Shown here: piece after piece, positions 16,935 to 24,503 of the stretch
Layout: the number at the start of each line of letters is the position of its first letter
Numbering within the stretch: position 1 is the first letter of the stretch
NCBI GenBank assembly: GCA_964483985.1
Contig: CAZADS010000114.1
Span: 1-28,336 of the forward strand
Length of the DNA: 28,336 nucleotides
Source: CAZADS01 sp964483985
Lineage (GTDB): Bacteria; Pseudomonadota; Alphaproteobacteria; Thalassobaculales; Thalassobaculaceae
Direction of reading: 5' to 3'
Program-made: the position numbers and the translations under genes
Notes under the pieces: model-generated
The model's input: only the letters and a program-made list of their open reading frames with translations
What the model was told of the DNA's origin: nothing
Database searches by the model: none

Positions 16935-17526
16935 ATTCAAATTAGAGCGTTCCGAAGTAATGGAGAAATTAAAAACCGTGCGGAACGATGCACTCGTCAT
17001 AGCTGGCCTCGGCTCGCCCGCCTGGGACCTAGCGGCATCTGATCACCGCGCTGAAAACTTTTACAATTGGGGGGGTATGGGATGCGCCATTTCCATGGGC
17101 CTTGGTTGTTCCCTCGCGCAACCTAATAGAAATATATGGGTGATTACCGGGGACGGAGAAGCTCTTATGGGCTTAGGTTCACTTGCAACGGTTGCGACGC
17201 AGCGACCCGACAATCTAGTAATTATAGTGCTCGATAATGAACACTATGGTGAAACTGGAATGCAACGGACGCACACCTCCTACGGAACCGATATTGCGGC
17301 GATAGCCGCGGGTGCGGGAAATCCAACTACAATAAATGTGACGGATATTGGCGGGTTAAATAAGCTGACTGACACAATACTTTCCGGAACCCTTCCTCTT
17401 GTTGGCGTTGTAAAAGTGGCAAATTCAAAACCAAATATCGTATTACCACCCAGAGATGGGATTTACCTTAAAAATCGATTTCGACAAGCGGTATTAGGCG
17501 CAACCAACGCCATGCAAGTGAGTTAG
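16927..17526 (+). CDS. ThDP-dependent 2-oxoacid decarboxylase, beta (PP) subunit
   Basis: 199-residue diphosphate-binding subunit. The ThDP motif begins at GDGEALMG (75-82) and ends at the Asn of LDNEHYGETG (Asn104), giving the expected GDG-x26-N spacing for Mg/diphosphate binding. FYNWGGMGCAISMGLG and RTHTSYGTDIAAIA match ComE-like chains. An upstream in-frame start at 16882 would overlap the alpha gene heavily; the ATG at 16927, which overlaps the alpha stop by eight bases and follows an AGAGG, is preferred. Together with the alpha chain it removes CO2 from a 2-oxoacid to give an aldehyde. It is followed after 19 bp by an MFS carrier, so carrier and decarboxylase probably serve one imported substrate. 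Confidence 0.88.
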   Translation: MSEFKLERSEVMEKLKTVRNDALVIAGLGSPAWDLAASDHRAENFYNWGGMGCAISMGLGCSLAQPNRNIWVITGDGEALMGLGSLATVATQRPDNLVIIVLDNEHYGETGMQRTHTSYGTDIAAIAAGAGNPTTINVTDIGGLNKLTDTILSGTLPLVGVVKVANSKPNIVLPPRDGIYLKNRFRQAVLGATNAMQVS

Positions 17527-17545
17527 TTCTGACCAAATCCACACG

Positions 17546-18736
17546 ATGAATATCAAGCACCGCGATACAATCGTAGTAGTGGGCTTTCTTATCCTAGTAC
17601 AGGCCTCGGGAGCGATAGCAGGTTTTTGGCTACCCGCCATTGCCCCAGAAGTAGCCCATACCCTGAAGATGAGCCCCTCTTTGATCGCCTATGTGGTCCT
17701 AATACAATATATTTTTGCCATGTTTTCTAGCTTGCTAGCCGGAGGTTTCGTTGCCCGTTTTGGAGCGTGGCGATCTTCACAAATAGCGCTAGTTATCTTT
17801 GCATTCTCCCACACAATATTCTGGCAAGGTTCTTTGCTGGCTCTTATTGCCGGTTCAATAACATTAGGCTGTGCCTATGGTTTAGTAACACCCCCAGCGG
17901 CCCATTTACTATCAAAAGTAGTGACACCTCAAAATAGGAATTTTATATTTTCAATACGATTTACAGGTGTCCCTATTGGCGGCATTACCGCAGGCCTGAC
18001 AGCTCCTGCCATTGCGTTGGCACTTGGATGGCGTGAAAGTATGTTAGTTACTCCTCTATTAACGTTGCTTTTAGCGTTAGCCATGCAGCCTTTTCGACAA
18101 CACTGGGATAAGGACAGAACCCACTCGGCTACTTTGTTTCGGAATCCGGCAGCAGATATCCAGACGGTTTGGAATAAAACTTCACTGAAATGGATAACTC
18201 TATCAGCCCTCTGCATGGGGGCCGTTCAAACAACTCTAACGACTTATACCGTTACTATGCTGGTAGAAGACCTTAAATATAATTTAATTGCGGCCGGAAT
18301 TGGGCTATCCACTATTCAATTTGCCAGCGTTTTTGGCAGGCTGAGCTGGGGTTGGCTTGCTGATCAACTAGGCAGCGGCGCGCTTATTTCTATGATAATC
18401 GCTGTTATAGTAGCCGTTTGTGCGTGCGTGACCACATTTCTATCTCCCGATTGGCCAGAACTTTTGGTTTATGGTCTCTGCTTTGTATTCGGGTTTGTCG
18501 GGATGGGTTGGAATGGCGTATATGCAAGTGAGATCGCGCGTTTAGCCCCGCCCCATGCCATAAGCGGCGCAACAGGTGCGAGCATGTTTATAATGTTTTC
18601 TGGCGTATTCCTTGGCCCATTGATTTTTGTTTTTCTTTTTTCCTTCACCAACTCATATACCTCCACCTACTTTGTCACGGCTTTCGTTGCTGTCGGCGCA
18701 TTAGTTTGCTTGTTACGATCGGTAAAAGCTCAGTAG
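17546..18736 (+). CDS. MFS transporter
   Basis: Inner-membrane carrier of 396 residues with about 12 hydrophobic segments in two halves, separated by a hydrophilic loop around 185-215. The loop between helices 2 and 3 reads GGFVARFGAWRS, a version of the MFS signature, and the second half repeats it as GRLSWGWLADQLG. It begins at an ATG 19 bp after the ThDP decarboxylase beta gene and is the last gene of that operon. The general fold resembles organic-acid and NimT/CynX-like permeases. Import of the 2-oxo- or 2-hydroxy-acid handled by the decarboxylase is the most economical guess; the direction and substrate are not visible. It converges on the cupin gene with a 44-bp gap. Confidence 0.9.
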   Translation: MNIKHRDTIVVVGFLILVQASGAIAGFWLPAIAPEVAHTLKMSPSLIAYVVLIQYIFAMFSSLLAGGFVARFGAWRSSQIALVIFAFSHTIFWQGSLLALIAGSITLGCAYGLVTPPAAHLLSKVVTPQNRNFIFSIRFTGVPIGGITAGLTAPAIALALGWRESMLVTPLLTLLLALAMQPFRQHWDKDRTHSATLFRNPAADIQTVWNKTSLKWITLSALCMGAVQTTLTTYTVTMLVEDLKYNLIAAGIGLSTIQFASVFGRLSWGWLADQLGSGALISMIIAVIVAVCACVTTFLSPDWPELLVYGLCFVFGFVGMGWNGVYASEIARLAPPHAISGATGASMFIMFSGVFLGPLIFVFLFSFTNSYTSTYFVTAFVAVGALVCLLRSVKAQ

Positions 18737-18780
18737 ACCAAAACAACTCTATTGATTTTGAATGCATCTTTTCAGAAAAA

Positions 18781-19140
18781 TTATTGCCCCGGGTCTATAG
18801 GAATAAAAATAGAATGCCGGATTTCTTTATTGATGGCCTTAGATAGATGACCCTTCCCGGTTACATCTTCAACTAAAATGACTTCACCCGCTCCAATAGA
18901 TCTAACTTCTCCATCACTTGCCGTAATTTGCACACCTGCGTCTAAGTTAATAATGTATTGGCGCCGAGGAGCAGTATGCCAATCCAGCTCATATGTGCCG
19001 GGAGATTGCCTAAAAATAATACCGTGTGCCGGTAAACGCGCAGAGAGCTTGCTTGTTCGCCTGTCTTGTGTCCACTCGACTTCTAAGTCCCGAAAATGTG
19101 ACTCGCCATTCTCATCGGCGTACAGATTGTGGATACGCAT
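18781..19140 (-). CDS. Small cupin-domain protein
   Basis: 119 residues forming one cupin barrel: DWHTAPRRQYIINLDAGVQI (about 53-72) is motif-1-like, SIGAGEVILVEDVTGKGH (about 82-99) is motif-2-like. The usual HxH pair of motif 1 is not present, only a single His in WHTAPRR and another in GKGH, so metal binding is uncertain. I do not recognise a defined function; such single-cupin proteins are widespread beside sugar or acid catabolic genes. The ATG at 19138-19140 has AAGGGG eight bases upstream. It starts 50 bp after the PfkB-type kinase stop in the same direction, so a role in the same pathway (isomerase, lyase or sensor) is possible, as in the KdgF cupins of uronate pathways, but this is speculative. 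Confidence 0.8.
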   Translation of the reverse strand: MRIHNLYADENGESHFRDLEVEWTQDRRTSKLSARLPAHGIIFRQSPGTYELDWHTAPRRQYIINLDAGVQITASDGEVRSIGAGEVILVEDVTGKGHLSKAINKEIRHSIFIPIDPGQ

Positions 19141-19190
19141 GAAAAATCCCCTTAATATTTTTTTTACCCATCTGAATAGTTTATTTGATT

Positions 19191-20126
19191 CTATCGGCTT
19201 TCGTTTCGCAACAACTCTTTAACTGCATCGCAATAAGGGATAGGTGCAACGGCCCCATATCCTGTTGTAGACAGGCCCGCCGCTACCACAGCGAACCTTC
19301 CCGCTTCAAATGGGTCATCTCCCTTAGCTAATCTAGCCAGAAATGCCCCATCGAAAGTATCCCCTGCGCCGCTGGTATCCACGGCATCCACATTAATAGT
19401 TGGAAAATTTTCTAGTTTTCCATCGAACGCGACAATAGCTCCGTCCTTTCCACATTTTAAAGCGACGATTTTAGGCCCAAACGCTAAATAAAAATCCACT
19501 ATTTCCTCAACTGAATCTAGTCCAGTTAAAATACGAGCTTCATCTAGACTTGGAAGCAATATATCCGCTTTACGCGCTGTTTCATGAATAATGGCGCGAG
19601 CGCGATCTAAAGCCCAAAGATTTAAACGAAGATTAGTATCGTAGGCAAACTTGACGCCGTATTTTTTTGCATAACTTACTGCACTAAATATGGTATCGCA
19701 TGCGGTCTCGCTAATAGCCTGACTAATTGCTGATGTTTGAAGGAACAAAGAACGTTTGATGAGATCAAACGGTAAGTTTTCCGGTTTCATATTCGCAGAT
19801 GCGGAACCTTTTCTATAATAAGTAAAATCCCTGCCTTCCTTTACTGGTTCTATAAAATAAATGCCAGTGGGATTGTGAGGGTCGCGTTGAATACCTGAAA
19901 TATCTATGCCTTCATCGCGCCAAAGTTGAAGATACATCTCACCAAATTTGTCATTCCCTAGAACTGTAAAATAGCCCACTCCGGCATTTTGACGCGCTGC
20001 AGCAATCGCGCAATTTGATGTGTCACCACCAAAACCTTGAATAAACTTATTCTCGTTTTGGATTTCGCCCACTCGCGTGAATTCAACTAAGGGCTCACCT
20101 ATACAAATTATGTCTAACGCACCCAA
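19191..20126 (-). CDS. PfkB-family carbohydrate kinase, 2-keto-3-deoxygluconate kinase-like
   Basis: Ribokinase/PfkB-type kinase of 311 residues that phosphorylates a sugar or sugar acid using ATP. The N-terminal substrate-site motif is GFGGDTSNCAIAAAR (31-45); the ATP/anion-hole motif DTSGAGDTFDG holds the catalytic Asp256. The pattern CIGEPLVEF at the N-terminus, LGNDKFGEMYLQLWRDEGID, and TYYRKGSASANM is like 2-keto-3-deoxygluconate kinases (KdgK). The start appears to be a TTG at 20124-20126 with GAGG about ten bases upstream; no in-frame ATG lies between it and the upstream stop. It diverges from the RraA/2-HADH/HpaI/Ldh operon, and a 2-keto-3-deoxy acid shared with the HpaI-type aldolase is a natural hypothesis. 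Confidence 0.87.
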   Translation of the reverse strand: MGALDIICIGEPLVEFTRVGEIQNENKFIQGFGGDTSNCAIAAARQNAGVGYFTVLGNDKFGEMYLQLWRDEGIDISGIQRDPHNPTGIYFIEPVKEGRDFTYYRKGSASANMKPENLPFDLIKRSLFLQTSAISQAISETACDTIFSAVSYAKKYGVKFAYDTNLRLNLWALDRARAIIHETARKADILLPSLDEARILTGLDSVEEIVDFYLAFGPKIVALKCGKDGAIVAFDGKLENFPTINVDAVDTSGAGDTFDGAFLARLAKGDDPFEAGRFAVVAAGLSTTGYGAVAPIPYCDAVKELLRNESR

Positions 20127-20263
20127 TTTACATTGCCTCTAATTTGTTGATGGATTCATCCAAGCATCGGATTTATGATTTGACCATAGATAAAAATAAA
20201 AACTCCGCTTTTTTTATCTTGTTAGCTTGATTAAATTTTTGCTACCTACATACGGTTCCCCTA

Positions 20264-20278
20264 TATAATAAAAAAAGG
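20264..20278 (+). promoter_or_regulatory. Candidate -10 box and ribosome site before the RraA gene
   Basis: A perfect TATAAT is at 20264-20269, and AAAGG at 20274-20278 serves the ATG at 20288. A TTGCTA at 20239-20244 is a possible -35, but the 19-base spacer is long. If transcription starts seven bases after the -10, the leader would be only about a dozen bases and would cut into the ribosome site, so the true promoter may lie further upstream. Confidence 0.35.
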
Positions 20279-20287
20279 TAATTTAAG

Positions 20288-20995
20288 ATGGGCAACACTT
20301 CAGTAACATCCGCGGATTTAAATAAGCTTGTCGAATGGGACACGCCAACGATTTGTAATGGCCTCGAACTATTGAGTTCAGAATATCGAGTCAAAAGCTT
20401 CACCGTTGAACACATGCACTGTTTTGATGCAACTTTACAGCCCATAGTTGGTTATGCAAGAACAGCGATGATCCGCTCCACGACACCGCCAGATGGTACA
20501 CCCGACGAAATACGAGACATGCGAGCTCAGTATTACGAAACCATCGCCGCCGAACCATTTCCATCCATCAGTGTCATTCAAGATATTGACCCCATTCCGG
20601 GTTTTGGGGCTTTTTGGGGAGAGGTAAACACAGCTATTCACCAAGGCTTAGGATGTAAAGGTGTGATTACGGATGGCTCGTTCAGAGATATCGACTCCTG
20701 TACTCCAGGCTTTCAGTTATTAGGCAGAAAAATTGCTCCGAGCCACGCTTGGGTTCATCTAGTAGCGATCGAGTGCGAGGTTAACATCTTTGGAATGGCC
20801 GTAAAACCCAACGATATTGTCCACGCTGATCGTCATGGAGCCGTAGTAATACCGGAGAAATGTGTGAAAGAGCTACCTGATGCCATCGACCTATTGGTAA
20901 GGCGTGAAGCTGTGATTTTGGAAGTCGCTCGTAAACCCGGATTTAATGTCGATATTCTTAAAAAAGCTATGGCTGATTCAGCCGAAATTCATTGA
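20288..20995 (+). CDS. RraA-family aldolase/decarboxylase (HMG/CHA aldolase-like)
   Basis: 235-residue member of the RraA / 4-hydroxy-4-methyl-2-oxoglutarate aldolase family. Class II aldolases of this family split 4-hydroxy-2-oxo diacids to pyruvate and often decarboxylate oxaloacetate. The metal/substrate segment reads GEVNTAIHQGLGCKGVITDG (111-130) followed by SFRDID, with the conserved Arg133-Asp134 pair that separates enzymes from the RNase-E-inhibitor RraA proper. The ATG at 20288 follows AAAGG. It begins a plus-strand operon with 2-hydroxyacid dehydrogenase, HpaI-type aldolase and Ldh-type dehydrogenase, which supports an enzymatic rather than RNA-related role. The exact substrate is unknown. 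Confidence 0.87.
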   Translation: MGNTSVTSADLNKLVEWDTPTICNGLELLSSEYRVKSFTVEHMHCFDATLQPIVGYARTAMIRSTTPPDGTPDEIRDMRAQYYETIAAEPFPSISVIQDIDPIPGFGAFWGEVNTAIHQGLGCKGVITDGSFRDIDSCTPGFQLLGRKIAPSHAWVHLVAIECEVNIFGMAVKPNDIVHADRHGAVVIPEKCVKELPDAIDLLVRREAVILEVARKPGFNVDILKKAMADSAEIH

Positions 20996-21005
20996 GAGTG
21001 AACTA

Positions 21006-21989
21006 ATGTCTTACAGCACTAATAAAAAACGTGTTCTCGTTATTCAACCGCTTCACCCGTCGGGTATAGAAATGCTGGAGAAAAGGGATGACATAGAGGT
21101 AGTGTATTGTGATTCCCTAAACGAGAATGAAATTGCAGCAGCGGCAAAAGACGTACACGCTATGACAGTGCGCGGTGCAACAATCACCAAACGAATTATG
21201 ACAGAGGCTCCGGATTTAATGGTTGTCTCTAGACACGGGGTGGGTTACGACGCCGTCGATTTAGACACTTTGAATAAAAGAGGTATTCCCCTATGCATTG
21301 CCATTCATTCAAATATGGTTTCAGTTGCTGAACAGGCTATGGCACTGCTTTTAGCTATCGCGAAAGATATTTTCTACTATGACCCCATAACTCGAAAAGA
21401 TGATTGGACGGATCGGTTTCCAGTACGGGCAGTTGATTTGGATGGAAAAAATTTACTTATTATAGGATTCGGACGAATAGGGAGCAGAGTTGCTAAAAGG
21501 GCGCTTGGTTTTGATATGAAAGTTTTCGCTTATGATCCCTACGTGGATGATAGCGTAATAAGGGCGGCAAACGTCGAACCAATTTCTGATTACAACTCTA
21601 CGCTTGATCAAATGGATGTTGTAGCCGTTCATTGCATGAAAACAACAGAAACGACCAATATGTTTTCGAGTTTTCAATTCAAAGCCATGAAACCAACTTC
21701 CTTTATTATAAATTGCGCTAGAGGAGGTATAATTGACGAGGACGCCTTATATCAAGCTTTGGTTGCCGGAGAAATCAAAGCTGCGGGACTAGATGTCTTG
21801 TTAGAAGAACCGTCTGCGTCCGATCATCCTTTGTTTAAATTAAAAAATGTCATATTAAGCCCGCATATCGCTGGTGTAACAGCGGAATCTACTCGCCGGA
21901 TGGCGATACAGACAGTAGACAACGTTCTACGTGTCTTTGATGGGAACCCTGATCCAGACTGCGTTGTGAACAAACAAGTACTGAATTGA
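21006..21989 (+). CDS. D-2-hydroxyacid dehydrogenase (phosphoglycerate-dehydrogenase-like)
   Basis: NAD-dependent 2-hydroxyacid dehydrogenase of 327 residues. GFGRIG is at 154-159 and YDPYVDD at 176-182; the catalytic residues Arg239 (NCARGG), Glu268 (LEEP) and His287 (SPHIAG) are complete. It lacks the C-terminal ACT domain of many biosynthetic SerA proteins, so a catabolic 2-hydroxyacid/2-oxoacid role is more likely. The open frame could begin at 20946 inside the RraA gene, but the ATG at 21006, ten bases after the RraA stop, gives the normal N-terminus (KKRVLVIQPLHPSG). Next in the operon come the HpaI-type aldolase and Ldh enzyme, so it probably shares their substrate chain. Confidence 0.9.
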   Translation: MSYSTNKKRVLVIQPLHPSGIEMLEKRDDIEVVYCDSLNENEIAAAAKDVHAMTVRGATITKRIMTEAPDLMVVSRHGVGYDAVDLDTLNKRGIPLCIAIHSNMVSVAEQAMALLLAIAKDIFYYDPITRKDDWTDRFPVRAVDLDGKNLLIIGFGRIGSRVAKRALGFDMKVFAYDPYVDDSVIRAANVEPISDYNSTLDQMDVVAVHCMKTTETTNMFSSFQFKAMKPTSFIINCARGGIIDEDALYQALVAGEIKAAGLDVLLEEPSASDHPLFKLKNVILSPHIAGVTAESTRRMAIQTVDNVLRVFDGNPDPDCVVNKQVLN

Positions 21990-22012
21990 TAAAGATTGCA
22001 GGAGAACTAATC

Positions 22013-22765
22013 ATGAAAAATCGTCTTCGAGAAACTTGGAACGCTGGTAAACCAGCACTAAACGGCTGGCTTGGTATTCCTAGCACATTTTCTGCAGAGA
22101 TTATGTCGAAACAAGATTTTGATTCAATCACTATAGATCTTCAACATGGTTTGACTGACTACTCTATTGCCGTACCTATGATGCAAGCCATGGCTGCCAG
22201 CGACACCACAATGCTATGCCGAGTTCCCTGGTTGGAAGCAGGGATAATTATGAAGTTACTTGATGCTGGTGCGTTGGGCATTATTTGCCCGATGATAAAT
22301 ACTCGAGAAGACGCTGAAACTTTTGTAGGTGCGACGTTGTACTCCCCAGACGGGTATCGCAGCTCTGGCCCAGTTCGTGCAAACGTTATTTACCCAGATT
22401 ATCACAACCAAGCCAATAAACAAATTATAAGCATGGCTATGATAGAAACAGAACAGGCCGTAAATAACGCAGAAGCGATTTGTAACACCCCGGGACTAAC
22501 TGGTATTTATGTGGGTCCTAGTGATTTAGCTGTGACCATGGGAGAAGGACCAGGTTTAGACAGAAAACCTGGAAAAGTCTATGATGCCATCCAGCATGTC
22601 CTAGCAGTTGCAAAAAAATCAGGTGTCCGAGCCGGGTTGCATTGCATGGACCCATCCTACATTAAGCAAATGTATAGCACCGGCTTTGAATTCGCTTCAC
22701 TATCCAATGACGTGAGATTGTTAACACAAATCGTAACATCGCAAGTATCGGCTGTCCGGTCTTAA
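22013..22765 (+). CDS. HpaI/HpcH-family 2-oxoacid aldolase
   Basis: Class II pyruvate aldolase of 250 residues in the HpcH/HpaI family (4-hydroxy-2-oxoheptanedioate, 2-keto-3-deoxy-rhamnonate/-glucarate aldolases). Active-site positions line up with E. coli HpaI: His45 (DLQHG), Arg70 (CRVP), and the metal ligands Glu145 (IETE) and Asp171 (GPSDLA). The GYRSSGPVRA segment is the usual substrate loop. The frame opens at a TTG at 21986 overlapping the previous stop, but AGGAG at 22000-22004 places the start at the ATG at 22013. It would release pyruvate (or oxaloacetate-like product) plus an aldehyde from a 4-hydroxy-2-oxoacid. It is the third gene of the RraA operon; two different aldolases in one operon is noteworthy. 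Confidence 0.91.
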   Translation: MKNRLRETWNAGKPALNGWLGIPSTFSAEIMSKQDFDSITIDLQHGLTDYSIAVPMMQAMAASDTTMLCRVPWLEAGIIMKLLDAGALGIICPMINTREDAETFVGATLYSPDGYRSSGPVRANVIYPDYHNQANKQIISMAMIETEQAVNNAEAICNTPGLTGIYVGPSDLAVTMGEGPGLDRKPGKVYDAIQHVLAVAKKSGVRAGLHCMDPSYIKQMYSTGFEFASLSNDVRLLTQIVTSQVSAVRS

Positions 22766-22781
22766 TTTAAAAGTAATAAAG

Positions 22782-23921
22782 ATGGATCCTGTTCATTACA
22801 AAAACGGTTCAACATTTGTTCAAGTAGAGCCACTCAAACGCCTTATAGCTGAAATTTTTTCCGGTTTCGGCTGCTCAACTTCGGAAGCGTTCAAAATAGC
22901 TTTAAGGCTTTCCGGTGCGAACTTAAGGGGACACGATAGCCATGGTGTTATCCGAGTTCCTCGTTACGCAAACTGGTTATTAGACGGAACTCAAATTGCC
23001 GATGCAATCGTGGATGTAAAACTCGAAAATGACGTTATTGCTGTCATAGACGGTAAATTCGGTTTTGGACAAACGGTAGGGGAACAAGCAGTAGATATTG
23101 GAATCAAAAAAGCATCAAAACACGGCATCTCGATAACTGCACTACAAAACTCAGGGCACCTTGGAAGAATTGGTGATTGGGCCGAACGAGCCGCAGCCAA
23201 GGGGCTAATCTCCATTCATATGGTAAATGTCCGAGGAAGTCTGATCGTTGCTCCTTTTGGGGGAATCGATAGACGAATGAGTACTTCTCCTTTTTGCGCC
23301 GGAGTACCGATGGATAACGGAGAAGAACCCATCATCCTTGATATGGCCACGTCTGTCGTAGCAGAAGGAAAAGCGTTAGTCGCGTTGAAAGGCGGGAAAT
23401 CCCTCCCAGATGATTCGATCGTCACTCATGATGGTGAAATTACAGGCGATCCTACTCCTTTATACGGGCAGGTTTTACAAGGGGAATTTCCCGATCCGGC
23501 AAAAGGTCCAGGGGCACTTCGTGCATTCGGAAACCATAAAGGCTCTGGCCTCAATTTCCTGATGGAAATGATGGCAGGTGCATTGACGGGTTCAGGTTGC
23601 GCGGGGGCTCTTAATGAACCTAAACGCCGATTCTGTAATGGTATGTTTTCCATCTATTTATCCCCGGAAACATTCGGACACCTAGATGGTTCCTTCTTTT
23701 CAGAAGTTCGCTCTTATGTCGCTTTTTTAAAAAGCTCACGACCAACAGAAACTGGGGGTACTATTTTTATTCCAGGAGAAAAAGAGAAGCAAACCATGAT
23801 TGAGAGGTTGAAGACAGGCTTGCCCCTAGCACCTGAAGCATGGAGCGATATATTAAAAACAGCAAGAGATTCTGGAATGACTCAAAATGCTATTGAAATA
23901 GCCTTAGGTGGAAAGCCATAA
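22782..23921 (+). CDS. Ldh-family (malate/L-lactate-type) NAD(P)-dependent 2-hydroxyacid dehydrogenase
   Basis: 379-residue member of the type 2 malate/L-lactate dehydrogenase family (also YiaK, AllD, and ComC sulfolactate dehydrogenase), which do not have a Rossmann fold. The family motif RGHDSHGVIRVPRYANWL begins at Arg49, with the conserved His126 in SGHLGRIG; KGSGLNFLMEMMAGALTGSG is the usual C-terminal cofactor region. It would oxidise a 2-hydroxyacid to a 2-oxoacid or reduce a cyclic imine. Last gene of the RraA/2-HADH/HpaI operon, 16 bp after the aldolase stop. With the aldolases it could feed the oxo acid they cleave. The presence of a ComC-like relative and ComDE-like chains in the same window is suggestive but not proof of sulfolactate use. 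Confidence 0.9.
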   Translation: MDPVHYKNGSTFVQVEPLKRLIAEIFSGFGCSTSEAFKIALRLSGANLRGHDSHGVIRVPRYANWLLDGTQIADAIVDVKLENDVIAVIDGKFGFGQTVGEQAVDIGIKKASKHGISITALQNSGHLGRIGDWAERAAAKGLISIHMVNVRGSLIVAPFGGIDRRMSTSPFCAGVPMDNGEEPIILDMATSVVAEGKALVALKGGKSLPDDSIVTHDGEITGDPTPLYGQVLQGEFPDPAKGPGALRAFGNHKGSGLNFLMEMMAGALTGSGCAGALNEPKRRFCNGMFSIYLSPETFGHLDGSFFSEVRSYVAFLKSSRPTETGGTIFIPGEKEKQTMIERLKTGLPLAPEAWSDILKTARDSGMTQNAIEIALGGKP

Positions 23922-23940
23922 ACTAATCACTAAAAAGTTC

Positions 23941-24483
23941 TTATTTTTTTCCCCGCGACCGTTCTTTTCGCCAAACCCACGGCTCTTTAAACAAATAATC
24001 CCAAATACCCTTACTATCGCGCTCAGCTCTTCGCTCTAAACTTAAATAATCGCGACTTTCTTTTGTATTAGCGAGGGCCCAACCAGCCCGCACCACTGCT
24101 CCATTCAAAATCTTATCCCCAGCATAACATAAAGCTGCAATCTCATTTTTATTCACTTTCTTCAAGTCTAGGCAGGTAATTACCTTTCGACTCATCATGG
24201 AGTTGAGAACGTCCTTAGCATCCTTACCACAATCAATGGAGACCCCGTATTCTGTCTCACATAGTTGCATAAGTTCCGGCGCGTCTATCCCCCATAAACG
24301 AATATCAAGCTTGCCTTGACCATCATCTCGCGTTAGCCGAAGCGTATCACCATTCAAAGCAATGGCTTTACCGCTTATTTCATCCCCAGCAAAACTCTTT
24401 ACAGAAGAAACTAAAAAAACTGCCAGAACCATAGCAATAGCAATGTTAGACCACAAAATGAAATTTTTTCTAAGAGCCGGCAT
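23941..24483 (-). CDS. Secreted or membrane-anchored SNase-like (thermonuclease family) protein
   Basis: 180 residues. A hydrophobic N-terminal stretch (about 10-30) ending near SFAGDE looks like a signal peptide or anchor, so the protein is probably exported. The SNase fold is seen in GKAIALNGDTLRL (38-50), IRLWGIDAPE (61-70) and the GAVVRAGWALA helix. Of the staphylococcal nuclease catalytic trio, the Arg35 and Glu43 equivalents (Arg62, Glu70) are present, but the segment that normally reads YGR before the AxxC strand is KNE, so the Arg87 equivalent is Glu114. Reduced or lost nuclease activity is therefore possible. Four Cys (75, 85, 104, 119) could form disulfides. It follows the aldo/keto reductase by 20 bp. 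Confidence 0.87.
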   Translation of the reverse strand: MPALRKNFILWSNIAIAMVLAVFLVSSVKSFAGDEISGKAIALNGDTLRLTRDDGQGKLDIRLWGIDAPELMQLCETEYGVSIDCGKDAKDVLNSMMSRKVITCLDLKKVNKNEIAALCYAGDKILNGAVVRAGWALANTKESRDYLSLERRAERDSKGIWDYLFKEPWVWRKERSRGKK

Positions 24484-24503
24484 TTTAGCTATCTGTCTTT
24501 TTA

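Noticed and set aside
20189..20218. GATAAAAA / TTTTTATC inverted repeat as a terminator or riboswitch stem
   Set aside because: The arms are almost pure A/T with a 14-base loop in a divergent promoter region, where such symmetry is expected by chance.
10990..21989. The two 2-hydroxyacid dehydrogenases as a recent duplication
   Set aside because: They share only family motifs; active-site surroundings and lengths of loops differ, and they belong to different subgroups.
16389..23921. A complete sulfolactate degradation pathway (ComC-like, ComDE-like genes)
   Set aside because: No xsc, pta or sulfite-handling gene is present, the ComC-like gene is in a separate operon with aldolases, and both families have many non-sulfonate members.
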